Notes: generated by a model not told the origin, from the letters alone. 64,000 nucleotides of DNA from JACKAL01 sp964400355 (GCA_964400355.1 CAYNTO010000003.1:1-64000), one strand, 5' to 3'. Numbered from the stretch's first letter, positions 42,469 through 53,485 are shown. Made by a program: numbers and translations.

Positions 42469-42600
42469 TAAGCACCCGTATAATCTCTTGAATGTGAAAG
42501 CTATTGAATGGACCTATGATCATAGGCTCAAGCTACTCGAAGCGCTGACAAATAACAAGATGGCGTTGACTCCGTGAATAGTTTTTAAACAATGCTTCCA

Positions 42601-42624
42601 GTTGGCGTTCTTATTTACGCCAAC
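42601..42624. other. Perfect hairpin upstream of the A2M gene
   Basis: GTTGGCGT-N8-ACGCCAAC, eight perfect base pairs, lies 133 bases before the alpha-2-macroglobulin start and between divergent genes. It has no T-run on either side. It could be an operator or a leader structure; nothing else was found in the intergenic region. Confidence 0.4.
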
Positions 42625-42756
42625 AGCGTCCGCAGTCCCTATGCATTCGCCTTGAGCTCCAATAAATATGTGGCAAGAGCACTTGCAGTACGTAGTGTGG
42701 CGGGATAGCATTTTTTAGTTCAGACCCTACAACTGAGACTCACAGAAGGAATTGCT

Positions 42757-45700
42757 ATGAAAAAAGCATGGAACACCCTCGTTCAATTTTTTTCCATCCT
42801 CTTTGGCCATTGGCAATGGACACCACCAGGATGGATCCAGCGAACACAACGGAAGATATCACAAAGTGCTTTTGGCAAAAAGATTTGTTCAAAATGTACG
42901 GCAATTAAAAGTGACCCACGCCTCGCGATGAAATGGGGCGGTGTAGTAGCAGGCGTGCTCATCGCGATCGGTGCTTCCGTTTTTTTTATTCAACAGTACT
43001 ACGAGGGCTTGCCAGAGCCGGACTATGCGTCCGTATCCATCGAAGCGCCCTACCCAGCAACCGTTCACGAGAAAACAGTATCAGGTTTGACCTTGCTGTT
43101 TTCAAAATCCGTGGCGCCACTGGAGATGGTGGACAAGGAGATCGTTGATGGAATTTCCATGTCTCCTGATCTCAAAGGCAAATGGAAGTGGTCGAGCGAC
43201 AAGTCTATCACCTTTACGCCGGAAGGCGCCGAGGCCTTCAAAACAGATTGGCTCGTGGGCACCGAATACGAAATATCCTTCCGAAAAAAAATATTTGCTC
43301 CGCACGTTGAGCTCAAAGAGTACGAAATCAAATTCAGCACGCCGCGCCTGACCCTTTACGCATCCAAGCAGGAATTTTATATCGATCCACGCAATGAAAA
43401 AATCAAACGGGTGATTTTTAACCTCACTGCGAATACTCCTCTCGACACGGAGGATTTTAAAAAGCGATTGGCACTCACGCTTCAACCCGTTGATGACTCC
43501 CTTCTTGGAAAATCGGGAACGGCGATCAAATATAAAGTTACGTTCAATGAACATAACACTCAGGCATTTATCGAAAGTGAGACCATCGAGCTTCCCAAGG
43601 CCAATCATGTGGCGAAGATCACCGTGCAAAGTGGTTTGCAATCCCGTCGCGGCGGAGAAGGTTTAAAAGAGTCGTTCGAAGAAAAAGTGGACGTGCCAGG
43701 GCTCTACGAGGCCCTAAAGATCGAAGATCCCAAAATCATTTTTGCACGCAACGAAAAATATGAGCCCGAGCAGGTTTTAGTTTTTGGAACGGTTATCGAC
43801 GTGAAACCCGAAAACATCGAAAAGAGCATTTCCGTCGAGTTATTACCGGCGGATCACACCAACCCGGTTACTAAAAAATTAGTAAAAAATTACCCGTGGA
43901 GTTCGGCCTCAGAGGTGACGGAGTCTGTGCGGAAAGAGCTCGCTGCCGTCAAGTGGACGCTTCTTCCGGGGCTTCATCCGCAAAATTCCCAGCACAGTGT
44001 GCGTATTGAAGCGCCGGTTCATCGTTACGTTCTTCTCAAAATAAAGGAGGGCGTGCGCGGCATCGGCGGGTATGTGCTCAAGCATTCGTATTCTACAGTG
44101 CTGCGTGTGCCGAACTACACTCCAGAGCTTTTGTTTATGAGTGAGGGCTCGATATTGACTTTATCAGGCGACCGGAAACTGCCAGTGCTCTCACGCAATG
44201 TAAAGGGCATTAAATACGAAATCGGCCGAGTCCTTCCAAGCCATTCCAATATTCTAATCGCACGCCTTGCGGAAAGTTCCACGTTCTCGAAACCTTCCAT
44301 GTACGGTGATATCGAAGATTCGATCATGGAGCGCTTTGAAGAGAAATCGAGCGTGACCGTTCAATCGCGATCAGCAACCAACTATACCTCGCTCGATCTT
44401 AATCCCTATATTAAAGGTATTCGTGGATTCTATTACGTAAAAGCCTATCGCCTCCAACCGCGCAACGAAGAGCAGGTGGATGAGGAGTACGGCAGCGATG
44501 GCGCCGCCACCTGTAGCGATGATGAAGGCTGCGAAGGTGTTGCAGAGTCTGAGCCTGTTGATACAGCGCCTGCGGAGGAGACCTCCGACGGCTATTATCA
44601 AATGACCGATCGCCGCCTTGTGATGATCACTGATCTGGGAATTATCGCCAAAACCACGAATACTAAAAAAACAATTGTGTACGTTCAAAATTTAGCAACG
44701 GGTCTACCGGTCACTGATGCTCATGTTTCGGTGCTCGGCTTAAACGGTATTTCTATTTTAGAAACGCGCACTGATTCGGTGGGCCGGGCCGAGATCTCAG
44801 ATCTCGCCACGTTTACGCGAGAGAAAAGACCAATTGCTATTATGGCGCGCAAAAACGACGACTTCGCCTATCTTCCCTACAACACGTCGGAGCGAGAGCT
44901 TTCTTTTTCTCGTTTCGATGTGGGTGGCATTCACGACGATGCTTCTAGCGAAGCGATCAATGCCATGCTGTTTTCCGACCGCGAACTTTATCGGCCTGGG
45001 GAAACCGCCAATATCGGCATATTGCTGCGCTCACAAACAGGGGGCAAAGCTCACACGCTCCCATTCACCATCTCCATCACCGATCCCCGCGGCCAAACTG
45101 TAAAAACAGAAGCGATCAGCGCAACCATGTTTGGAATAAAAGATTACCAGTTTAAGTCGAGCGAGACGAGTCCAACCGGCACCTACACGATCACCTTGTC
45201 AACGGCTCCTAAAAAAGGAAAATATCCCACTCAAGTTGGTACAGTGGATATACGAGTCGAGGAGTTTGTGCCCGACAAGTTGCGCATCAGCGCTCAAATG
45301 GAGCCCGCAAAAGCGGTGGGATGGATTCCCCTCGATAGAACAAAATTTAATGTTTCGTTGAACAACCTGTTTGGTTCCCCGGCAGAGAATCGCGTTGTCA
45401 AACCGGAGCTGTCTCTTGTTCCCGTTACACCGAGTGTGGCAAAGTTCAAGGGCTATACGTTTATTAACCCCAACTCCAACGATGCAAAGACGGCTACCGA
45501 ATTTTTAGCAGAATCTAAGACGGATACAAAGGGAGCCACTGTTTTCGAAGTGGATTTATCGAAGTACAAAGGTTTTTTCTCCATTCGCTTTGGAGCTGAG
45601 GGCTTTGAGGCTGAGGGCGGCCGGAGCGTGTCCGCTGTGGCTGGAGGATATGCGAGCCAACTCAAGCATCTGGTGGGTTACAAAGCCGATGGAAGTCTGA

Positions 45701-48615
45701 GTTATATTTCTGTGGGCGCTGGGCGCAAGGTGGATCTGGTGGCGATCAACAGTCAGTTCGAGGCCGACAGCATTGAGGTCACCGCACAGTTGGTTTTGAA
45801 TGAATTTGTGTCGAGCCTAGTAAAACAAGACGATGGAAGCTACAAGTACCAGTCAGTAAAAAAAGAAAAACCTCTCAAAACTGAAAAATGGAAAATCGGC
45901 GCCAAGGGTCACTCGATAGAACTTCCGAGCACCTCTGCCGGTCTTCATACTTACGTGATAACCGATAGTGAGGGCAATGAGCTCAACCGTTTTGACTTTA
46001 ACATCGTGGGGGACACGAACCTCACACGCTCTTTGGATCGCAATTCCGAGCTTCAGCTCACTTTAAGTAAAGATGATTTTGCGGCCGGTGAAGAGATCGA
46101 AGTGAACATCATTGCTCCCTATGCAGGCGCAGGACTCATCACTATAGAGCGCGATACAGTCTACGCACAAAAATGGTTTCAAACATCCACCAACTCCACA
46201 ACACAACGCATTCGCATTCCCGATACATTTACTGGAAACGGCTACATCAACGTTTCCTTCTTGCGCGCTCATGATTCCAAAGAAATCTACATGAGTCCGC
46301 TGAGCTACGGTGTGCTTCCGTTTACTGTGAACGTGGATCGAGTGAAAACGACGATAAACATCACAAGCCCGGATAAGGTGAAACCCGGGGGAACTCTGGA
46401 GGTCTCCTATTCGTCGAGCCAACCCACGTCCATGATTCTGTACGGTGTGGATGAAGGCATAGTGTCTGCGGCCCGCTACAAACTGCCAGACCCCATAAAG
46501 CATTATTTTAAAAAGCGCGCACTTCAGGTGAGCACCTATCAGCTCCTCGATCTTTTATTGCCAGAGTACTCTCTACTGAAGCAAAGTTACGCCCCGGGCG
46601 GAGATGCGAGCGAGTCACTATTGGGCGCAAACCTCAATCCGTTTAAACGGAAAGGTTTGCCTCCAGTGGTATTCTGGTCGGGAGTGATTAAAACCGATAC
46701 GACTAAAAAAACTTTTAAATACCAGGTTCCCGAGCACTTCAATGGAAATATTAAAATTTACGCCATCGCTAACTCGGAAAAAGGCATTGGCTCCTCAACG
46801 CACCAAGCACTGGCGCGCGCCGATTTTGTAATTAGCCCGACGCCGCCATTGTTTGTGAGTCCGAGCGATGAATTTGAGGTGGGAGTTCTGGTCTCCAATC
46901 AATCCGAAGGCAAGGGTCAAAAAGAAGAATTAGATATATCTGTTAAGCCATCAAAGCACGTGCAACTCACCACACCGCCGAAAATCACTATGACTATTCC
47001 GCAGGGGCGAGAAATGGGTACGTCATTTAGGTTTAAGGCAACAGAAAATCTTGGCGCAGCCGACATTCAATTCACGGCAACCAACGGCACGTTAACATCG
47101 TCTCTCGCACAAAGCCTGAGTGTGCGTCCTGCAACGCCGTATGTGACAACTTCGGTCTTCGACATGACAACAAAGACGAACGTGGACCTGTCACTCACAC
47201 GTGTGTTGTACGAAGAATTTGCAAAAACAAATCTCACCGTCGCTGCAAGCCCAGTGGCTATGGCGGTAGGGTTGTTTCGATATTTGGACGATTATCAATT
47301 TTTGTGCACAGAGCAGCTCATATCCATGACAATTCCACATGTGTTTTTACCCGAAACCAAACTGAGTAAGAAAGATGTATCGAGTGCGGGAGAGCGCCAT
47401 TTGGCAACTATAAACATGCTTCGCACACGTCAGACGGGCGATGGAGGCTTTGCACTGTATGGAGGTGGAAGCACCGACGTGCCGGCAAGTCTTTATGCCA
47501 TACTCTATTTGGTAGAATCCAATGAGCGAGGGCTTGCGGTTCCAGGCGATCTCCTCGAACAGGCTCGGATATTTGTGAGCTCTCAAGCTGTGCAGGACTC
47601 CTCCTCACTGGCTCGGGCGCGGCTGTTTGCGCAAGCCCTGTACTTGCAAGCGCGCTTAGGTCTTGTTCCTGGTAGCAAACTCAACTTCCTGCGAGAAAAA
47701 TTAGAAAAAGACTACAAGGATGATTGGAAGAACGACATCTCCGCAATATGGATCGCTGGAACGTATGCACTCGTACAAAAGCAGGATGCCGGCTGGGCGA
47801 TCTTAAAAAATGTCGATCTCAAAGCACCATCGAAGCCCGACTACGCCTACTTCTATGATAACAACGTGAGAATGGCCTCACTCATTCACGTAGCAGCTTC
47901 CCAGTTTCCCGACAAGATTTCGAGCTATGTCAATAGCGACACTCTTTCTGTCCTTACCAAGGAACTCGTGGCTGGTCGCTACAACACGCATTCAGCTGCG
48001 CGCATGATCATGGCCTTTGCGCCTTACCAAAAGTACGCCGATCAAAAAGGATTTCCAGGAGCACTTAAGATATTCGAAAAAATCGCCGGTAAAGAGAGCG
48101 AACTGAAATCCGAATCTCAAGAAATCCTCGATATTGGCATTTCGCCAAAAGCCACCGGAGTGAGTCTTAAAGAGTCGCCAGTGACACCTTATTTTTACGC
48201 TCTGAGTGTTTCTGGTTTTGATAAGGCTCTTCCCAAGGAAGAACTCAAACAGGGAATCGAATCCCATCGCACGGTTTCGAGCACCAAAATCAAGCAGGGC
48301 GATGAACTTTCGGTATCCACCAAAATTCGCAGCATTAAAGACGACTATATTCCTCATGTTGTCGTCATCGATCTGTTTCCGGCGGGATTTGAGCTCATCA
48401 TTGATTCGGTGGAGCAGACGGGCTTGGAATATGTGGATAAGCGTGAGGATCGTGTGGTTATGTACCTCAATGCCAATAAAGACATGGCGGAGGTGAAGTA
48501 TCGCTTAAAGGCTGTGAACAAAGGCAAGTTCGTACTCCCGCCACTGAACGCGGAATCCATGTACGATAAAGGAATTGTGTATCGTGGTGCTGCACAAAGT
48601 ATCGAAATTTTATAA
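42757..48615 (+). CDS. Membrane-anchored bacterial alpha-2-macroglobulin
   Basis: A 1952-residue protease trap. A membrane segment (about 60-78) replaces the lipobox used in E. coli YfhM, so it is anchored from the inner membrane into the periplasm. MG-type domains fill residues 90-1150, including the MG2-like YPATVHEKTVSGLTLLFS, and the bait/ANA region follows (residues 1150-1440). The thioester CTEQ is at about residue 1517. The C-terminal receptor-like domain ends at SIEIL. An acidic insertion with Cys pairs (about 580-605) is unusual. It overlaps pbpC, the classic partner that repairs cell wall after damage. Confidence 0.93.
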   Translation: MKKAWNTLVQFFSILFGHWQWTPPGWIQRTQRKISQSAFGKKICSKCTAIKSDPRLAMKWGGVVAGVLIAIGASVFFIQQYYEGLPEPDYASVSIEAPYPATVHEKTVSGLTLLFSKSVAPLEMVDKEIVDGISMSPDLKGKWKWSSDKSITFTPEGAEAFKTDWLVGTEYEISFRKKIFAPHVELKEYEIKFSTPRLTLYASKQEFYIDPRNEKIKRVIFNLTANTPLDTEDFKKRLALTLQPVDDSLLGKSGTAIKYKVTFNEHNTQAFIESETIELPKANHVAKITVQSGLQSRRGGEGLKESFEEKVDVPGLYEALKIEDPKIIFARNEKYEPEQVLVFGTVIDVKPENIEKSISVELLPADHTNPVTKKLVKNYPWSSASEVTESVRKELAAVKWTLLPGLHPQNSQHSVRIEAPVHRYVLLKIKEGVRGIGGYVLKHSYSTVLRVPNYTPELLFMSEGSILTLSGDRKLPVLSRNVKGIKYEIGRVLPSHSNILIARLAESSTFSKPSMYGDIEDSIMERFEEKSSVTVQSRSATNYTSLDLNPYIKGIRGFYYVKAYRLQPRNEEQVDEEYGSDGAATCSDDEGCEGVAESEPVDTAPAEETSDGYYQMTDRRLVMITDLGIIAKTTNTKKTIVYVQNLATGLPVTDAHVSVLGLNGISILETRTDSVGRAEISDLATFTREKRPIAIMARKNDDFAYLPYNTSERELSFSRFDVGGIHDDASSEAINAMLFSDRELYRPGETANIGILLRSQTGGKAHTLPFTISITDPRGQTVKTEAISATMFGIKDYQFKSSETSPTGTYTITLSTAPKKGKYPTQVGTVDIRVEEFVPDKLRISAQMEPAKAVGWIPLDRTKFNVSLNNLFGSPAENRVVKPELSLVPVTPSVAKFKGYTFINPNSNDAKTATEFLAESKTDTKGATVFEVDLSKYKGFFSIRFGAEGFEAEGGRSVSAVAGGYASQLKHLVGYKADGSLSYISVGAGRKVDLVAINSQFEADSIEVTAQLVLNEFVSSLVKQDDGSYKYQSVKKEKPLKTEKWKIGAKGHSIELPSTSAGLHTYVITDSEGNELNRFDFNIVGDTNLTRSLDRNSELQLTLSKDDFAAGEEIEVNIIAPYAGAGLITIERDTVYAQKWFQTSTNSTTQRIRIPDTFTGNGYINVSFLRAHDSKEIYMSPLSYGVLPFTVNVDRVKTTINITSPDKVKPGGTLEVSYSSSQPTSMILYGVDEGIVSAARYKLPDPIKHYFKKRALQVSTYQLLDLLLPEYSLLKQSYAPGGDASESLLGANLNPFKRKGLPPVVFWSGVIKTDTTKKTFKYQVPEHFNGNIKIYAIANSEKGIGSSTHQALARADFVISPTPPLFVSPSDEFEVGVLVSNQSEGKGQKEELDISVKPSKHVQLTTPPKITMTIPQGREMGTSFRFKATENLGAADIQFTATNGTLTSSLAQSLSVRPATPYVTTSVFDMTTKTNVDLSLTRVLYEEFAKTNLTVAASPVAMAVGLFRYLDDYQFLCTEQLISMTIPHVFLPETKLSKKDVSSAGERHLATINMLRTRQTGDGGFALYGGGSTDVPASLYAILYLVESNERGLAVPGDLLEQARIFVSSQAVQDSSSLARARLFAQALYLQARLGLVPGSKLNFLREKLEKDYKDDWKNDISAIWIAGTYALVQKQDAGWAILKNVDLKAPSKPDYAYFYDNNVRMASLIHVAASQFPDKISSYVNSDTLSVLTKELVAGRYNTHSAARMIMAFAPYQKYADQKGFPGALKIFEKIAGKESELKSESQEILDIGISPKATGVSLKESPVTPYFYALSVSGFDKALPKEELKQGIESHRTVSSTKIKQGDELSVSTKIRSIKDDYIPHVVVIDLFPAGFELIIDSVEQTGLEYVDKREDRVVMYLNANKDMAEVKYRLKAVNKGKFVLPPLNAESMYDKGIVYRGAAQSIEIL

Positions 48616-51078
48616 ACCGGTACTTCTGGCACTGGGGTTTCTGCTTGTAGTCCTTGCACACTACCGGTGGTTGGCACCAGGTGTGCTTGATGCCATGAGT
48701 TTTTCTCAGGTGGTGCGCGACCGCGATGGTCAGATTCTTCGCATTGCTTTGTCGGGCGACGAAAAATACCGATTGTGGGCACCGCTGGGTGAGATATCCG
48801 AAAATTATGTTCGCGCCACGTTGCTCATGGAAGACAAGTATTTCTACTACCATCCCGGAGTGAATCCGGCATCACTAGCTCGTTCTGTGGTGTCCTATGC
48901 ACTCAAAAAAGAAATTCCTCCTGGTGCCTCTACGATAACTATGCAACTGGCGAGGCTACGATACGGATTAAAAACGCGAACCTTGGGCGGAAAGCTGCGC
49001 CAGGTTCTTTACGCGATAGATTTAGAATTGCGACACTCAAAAAATGAGATTCTCGAAGCGTATCTGAACCTGGTGCCTTTTGGTGGGCCAATTGAGGGCA
49101 TCGAATCGGCGAGTGTGATCTTGTTTGAAAAGTCAGCCAAACACCTGAGCGCTTCAGAGGCTTTATTTCTCGCGATTATACCGCAAGATCCCTCACACCG
49201 CCGTATCGATAGCAATCGCGGGTTGGTGCTCGATCCAAAGATGAACGCGGCATTTGATCGCTTAAGATCCATTTGGCTCAAGCATCATCCGCAAGATNNN
49301 NNNNNNNNNNNNNNNNNNNNNNNNNNNNNNNNNNNNNNNNNNNNNNNNNNNNNNNNNNNNNNNNNNNNNNNNNNNNNNNNNNNNNNNNNNNNNNNNNGAA
49401 CGCGGCATTTGATCGCTTAAGATCCATTTGGCTCAAGCATCATCCGCAAGATAATGTGCACTTGCAAGATGTGGTATTAAAGACCGTAGCGCGCGGCTTA
49501 AGAGATCTTCCGTTTGAGGCACCCCACTTTACGCAGTTTGTGTTGCGCACAACGAGTGCACCCAATGTGAAAACCACGCTGCAGCTTTCTCTGCAGAGAC
49601 AGATCGAGCAAAAGCTCACTCAGTACTTGGACACGAAAAAACAACTAGGAGTAAAAAATGCCGCCGTTATTTTAACCGATAGCGAATCTGGAGAAGTGCT
49701 CAGCTACGTGGGCTCGTCGTCATTCTTTAACTCAGAAATTTTGGGTCAAAATGACGGCGTGTTGGCGCGCCGTTCACCGGGTTCGGCACTTAAGCCTTTT
49801 GTGTACGCTCTGGCTATGCAGGAGGGTGTGCTTCATCCAAAAACGCTTTTAAAAGATCTTCCAATCCAGTACGCGGTGTATGAACCAGAAAATTTTGACA
49901 ATCAATATTTGGGGCCGGTTTTTGCCACTGAGGCGCTCAACTTGAGTCGCAACGTGCCGGCAGTTTTCTTAAATAGTCGTCTCCATCAGCCAACGCTGTA
50001 CGAATTTTTAAGATCAGCAGAAATTTATTTTCCCAAGTCCGCAGAGTACTACGGGCTGAGCATTGTTCTCGGTGGCACAGAGGTGAGTCCGTGGGAGCTC
50101 TCCCAACTGTATTCCACCTTGGCTCGTCATGGTGAGTGGAAGAACAACAAGTGGATCTTGGATCAAGAATTTAAAACGCATCGAATCCTTTCTCCCGAAA
50201 GTTCCTTCATGACTCTAGATATGCTCACCCATGCACGACGACCCCACGAAACGTTTCAAAGAGAGTGGACAGCCAGTCCACGGCCCATCGCGTGGAAAAC
50301 GGGCACATCTCACGGTTTTCGCGACGCATGGACCGCGGGCGTAGTGGGGCAGTATACATTAGTGGTGTGGTTTGGAAATTTCGACAACACCGCCAATCAT
50401 GCCTTTGTGGGTAAAGATATCGCTGCGCCTTTTTTCTTTCAGGTGGCGGACCTTCTTCATTCCGAAAACGACGGCAAACCGCAATGGTCACTGCCCACAG
50501 CGCTGAATGTAAAAAGAGTAGAAGTGTGTGCCGTATCTGGAGATCTTCCCAGCGCTCACTGCCTACACACGCAGACCACTTGGTATCATCCAGGTGTGTC
50601 GCCCATTGACCATTGTCGCGTGCATCGCCCGGTAGTGATAGATACCATTACCAAAAAGCGCATGTGCGGTAGCGGTGGAGAAAACGCAAGCCTCCAAGTT
50701 TTTGAATTTTGGTCCAATGACATTTTAAAATTGTATGAGTCGGCTGGCATATACAGAAAATCTCCACCGGCATTTGCAAGCGCCTGCGAAAAAAGCGCAG
50801 ACCTAGGCGTGGCACCTATGATCACCTCCCCGGTGAGGGATGTGACGATTCTTAAAAGCCAGTCCGCGGGAAACCACTTAAAAAGTATGTCGCTTGCGGC
50901 AGTGGTAGATGGAGATTCTTCGTTCGTGCACTGGTATTTAGACAATCAGTTCTTAAAGCGTACGAAGAGCAACGAGACGTTTACCATTGTGCCACCCGAC
51001 GGTGAGCACACGGTAACGGTGGTGGATGAACAGGGCCGCACGGATTCCCGAGAAATCAAAGTGCGTACGGTACAGTGA
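48575..51078 (+). CDS. pbpC: Penicillin-binding protein 1C, artificially split by N run
   Basis: A bifunctional class A PBP. The signal anchor and glycosyltransferase domain (EDKYFYYHPGVNP, GASTITMQLAR, KNEILEAYLNLVPFGG) are followed by a transpeptidase with SPGSALKPF (catalytic Ser), SRN and KTGTSHG, and a C-terminal BiPBP_C domain (ITSPVRDVTILKS). The N run at 49298-49397 has identical 55-base flanks; merging gives about 782 residues. It starts at TTG 48575 or GTG 48584/48587 inside the end of the A2M gene, so the two are translationally overlapped. Confidence 0.93.
49298..49397. other. Assembly gap (artefact), 55-bp flanks duplicated
   Basis: 100 N inside pbpC. Bases 49243-49297 equal 49398-49452, and merging them restores the frame from HHPQD to NVHLQ. 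Confidence 0.95.
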
Positions 51079-51109
51079 CGTCCACTGATGGACAACGACG
51101 GGTTTGACG

Positions 51110-51895
51110 CTATTGTTTATTTTGTGTTCTCAGGTCGTAAAGACCCACGCTTTCGAGGGATTCATCGGCCGTCCACTTCATAAGCTTTTTAAAGTAGTGG
51201 GTGTACCAGTCTTGATCCTCGTTGAGATCTAGTCCCAGTTCAATCCGGCTGTACTCACCCAATGAAACACTGAACTTGCGCGGTTCTGTGACATAAAAAC
51301 GGAGTGAGCCGTCGGTTGCCACACCTAGCATGGTTTTAAACCACGCGCGTACAGGAACAACTTGTCCCTGAAATGTGTCGATAGCATACCACTCACCATC
51401 ATCGGCCAAAACAGCCGTAGCTACGTGGAACTGCCATGCGGTATCACCTGTCACCATTGGGCCCACGGCCCATATTTTTTTAATCGAGCGTTTGTTCACG
51501 CCCGAGCGAATGAGTGCTAAATGCACGTAAGTAGCGCGACCAAAACAAAATCCAATTTGGTGGCCGTTGCGATAGTCATAAATACGAAACTCACTCACAA
51601 CAGGATGTTGGTTGATGGAGTCATAAACCAGGTCGGCATAATCCAGCGGGATGGAGTTGACTCGACCCTTGATGGGACGGGGATCAAAGTTTTCCAAACG
51701 TTGAAAATTTTCTTCGTTGAGTTTGCGAACTTCCGATTTATTGAGAGTGTAGGTTTCGTCAGATTGGAACTGGAGCAGATCCACGTTGACCAGGCTTTCG
51801 AAATATTCCTGTGCTTCGGTGGTGGCATTTGCGAGCGCGTTTGTAGTAAAAACGTTGAATACAAATAATATGAGAAATGGGCGAATCAGAGTCAT
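51110..51895 (-). CDS. Secreted Cys-His-Asp protein (transglutaminase/glutaminase-like)
   Basis: A 261-residue protein with a signal peptide (residues 1-22, cleavage after ALA). A papain-like triad can be read in order: Cys in GFCFGRATYVHLAL, His in WQFHVATAVL and Asp in WYAIDTFQG, the layout of transglutaminase-like and protein-glutaminase (Gln deamidase) domains. GAGG precedes the ATG. It converges on pbpC and could act on proteins in the periplasm or outside the cell. Which of deamidase, protease or transglutaminase it is cannot be decided here. Confidence 0.65.
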   Translation of the reverse strand: MTLIRPFLILFVFNVFTTNALANATTEAQEYFESLVNVDLLQFQSDETYTLNKSEVRKLNEENFQRLENFDPRPIKGRVNSIPLDYADLVYDSINQHPVVSEFRIYDYRNGHQIGFCFGRATYVHLALIRSGVNKRSIKKIWAVGPMVTGDTAWQFHVATAVLADDGEWYAIDTFQGQVVPVRAWFKTMLGVATDGSLRFYVTEPRKFSVSLGEYSRIELGLDLNEDQDWYTHYFKKLMKWTADESLESVGLYDLRTQNKQ

Positions 51896-52020
51896 TGGAA
51901 CCTCGGGTGAAAGGTTAGGGTTGGCCCTGTTTTAGCTCTGAAAGGTAGGAATTTCCACTGGGGGTGAACGAGAGTGTAAAAAAGGCAATATCTAAACGCA
52001 AACTGGCAATTGAAAGCGCG

Positions 52021-52683
52021 TCAGTCGGCGCGCTTTCCGGGCAGCTTCTTTTTAAAAAACAGCGGGATAGCTATAAGAGTTCCCAACATAGCGAGCGCCT
52101 GATCTTTGTGGGCGTCCCACACATCACCCTGAATGCCCACGAAATTCATACTGGCCCCATCGCCAAAGATAACGGCTGCACCCCACTCCATCATCTCATA
52201 TACGGAAGAGGCAACGATCAGGGTGAACAGCGCAAAAACACTCAAGAGTGCACCGCGCAGGTATGTCCACCGGTGCAAGCCTTCACGCAGGGGCAGGTAG
52301 AGCAAAAGGCCCCATAAAAAATGCACCATGCGATCGTATTGATTGCGCTCAAATCCAAATATCTGGTCTATGGAGAAGCCTAGTGACTGCGAGATTTTTT
52401 CGTAGGGAACAAGCGAGTAGGTGTAGTGCGCTCCAATGTTATGTAAGGACACAAAGACAAACAAAAGAACATAGGAAGTGCGGCTCAGATACCCTTTATA
52501 GTAAGCCCACACGGTGGGCCCCATAAAGAGAGCAAGCAGGATGTTCTCGAGAATCCACGCCTCGCGGTTGTGAACACCGAAGGCCAAATAGGTCCATTGC
52601 ACGACAAATAGGATGTTCAGGGTCCAGCCCAGGATGTTTCTGCTCATGATTGGAAGCGTCTCACTGATTCGCTGGCAAAACAT
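52021..52683 (-). CDS. DUF2238 (YjdF) family membrane protein
   Basis: A protein with six or so membrane segments and the DUF2238 signature: DRMVHFLWGLLLYLPLREGL, SSVYEMMEWGAA, and VGIQGDVWDAHKDQALAM near the end. The function of the family is unknown. AAGG before ATG 52683 favours that start over the GTG 12 codons upstream; ATG 52647 is a third choice. The neighbouring genes give no clue. Confidence 0.85.
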   Translation of the reverse strand: MFCQRISETLPIMSRNILGWTLNILFVVQWTYLAFGVHNREAWILENILLALFMGPTVWAYYKGYLSRTSYVLLFVFVSLHNIGAHYTYSLVPYEKISQSLGFSIDQIFGFERNQYDRMVHFLWGLLLYLPLREGLHRWTYLRGALLSVFALFTLIVASSVYEMMEWGAAVIFGDGASMNFVGIQGDVWDAHKDQALAMLGTLIAIPLFFKKKLPGKRAD

Positions 52684-52801
52684 GCAGACCTTACCAAGAA
52701 ATATTTTAGATTTGTGCACAAAGAAACAATAGGACTGAGACGTCGCCGGGGGAGATTTGCGCCATACTGTTCAGATCTGAGAAGTGTTTCACGGAGGAAG
52801 C

Positions 52802-53485
52802 ATGAAAACGATGAAAAATCGCCATGAAGCCGGCCAGTTGCTGGCTAAAAAATTAAAGGAAACAAATTGGACCAATGCTGTGGTATTGGCGCTCCCCCGT
52901 GGCGGTGTGCCTGTAGCCGCCCACGTGGCGCGCAGTTTGGATTTACCGTGGGATATTCTTCTCGTAAAAAAAATCACCGCACAGAAACATTCGGAATTTG
53001 CTGTGGGCGCCGTCTCGGAAGATGAAGATCCCATATGGAGCCAAGCAAACATCACTTCACTAAAGCTCACTTCCGCTCAATTGCGCGCGGCCGTGGAAAA
53101 AACGCGCAGTCGTATACTCGAACAGACAAAAAAGTGGCGCCAAGGGCTTGCGCCTCTCGATGTGCAGGGGAAAACCGTTATTGTTGTGGATGACGGCCTA
53201 GCCACTGGGTTAACCATGATTTCCGCTGTCGAGTTCCTCATTCGTAGGAAAGCACGAAAAATAGTGGTGGCAGTACCGGTGGCATCTGTCTCTGCCAAGG
53301 ACCTAGTGGCTCAAAAAGCGGATCGCTCCGTAGTTTTGTATGCTCCTGAACGCTTCCTATCCGTTGGCGAGTGGTATGAGGAGTTTACGCAAGTGACGGA
53401 TGAGGAGGTCACAGAATTGCTGCAAAAAGAACGCGCTCGGCAACAGAGCGAATCGGCGCACAATGCAATCACCACAGAGATTTAG
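52802..53485 (+). CDS. Phosphoribosyltransferase-family protein
   Basis: A 227-residue type I phosphoribosyltransferase-like protein. The PRPP-binding motif is VIVVDDGLATGLTM near residue 122, and LPRGGVPVAAHVAR and DILLVKKI are the usual earlier strands. These proteins often sit beside hydrolases in bacteria (dienelactone hydrolase fusions); here an alpha/beta hydrolase gene follows at 53531. CGGAGGA before ATG 52802 decides the start. The base used is unknown. Confidence 0.85.
   Translation: MKTMKNRHEAGQLLAKKLKETNWTNAVVLALPRGGVPVAAHVARSLDLPWDILLVKKITAQKHSEFAVGAVSEDEDPIWSQANITSLKLTSAQLRAAVEKTRSRILEQTKKWRQGLAPLDVQGKTVIVVDDGLATGLTMISAVEFLIRRKARKIVVAVPVASVSAKDLVAQKADRSVVLYAPERFLSVGEWYEEFTQVTDEEVTELLQKERARQQSESAHNAITTEI

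Noticed and set aside
51080..51093. A terminator between pbpC and its convergent neighbour
   Set aside because: GTCCA-CTGA-TGGAC has only 5 pairs and no T-run.
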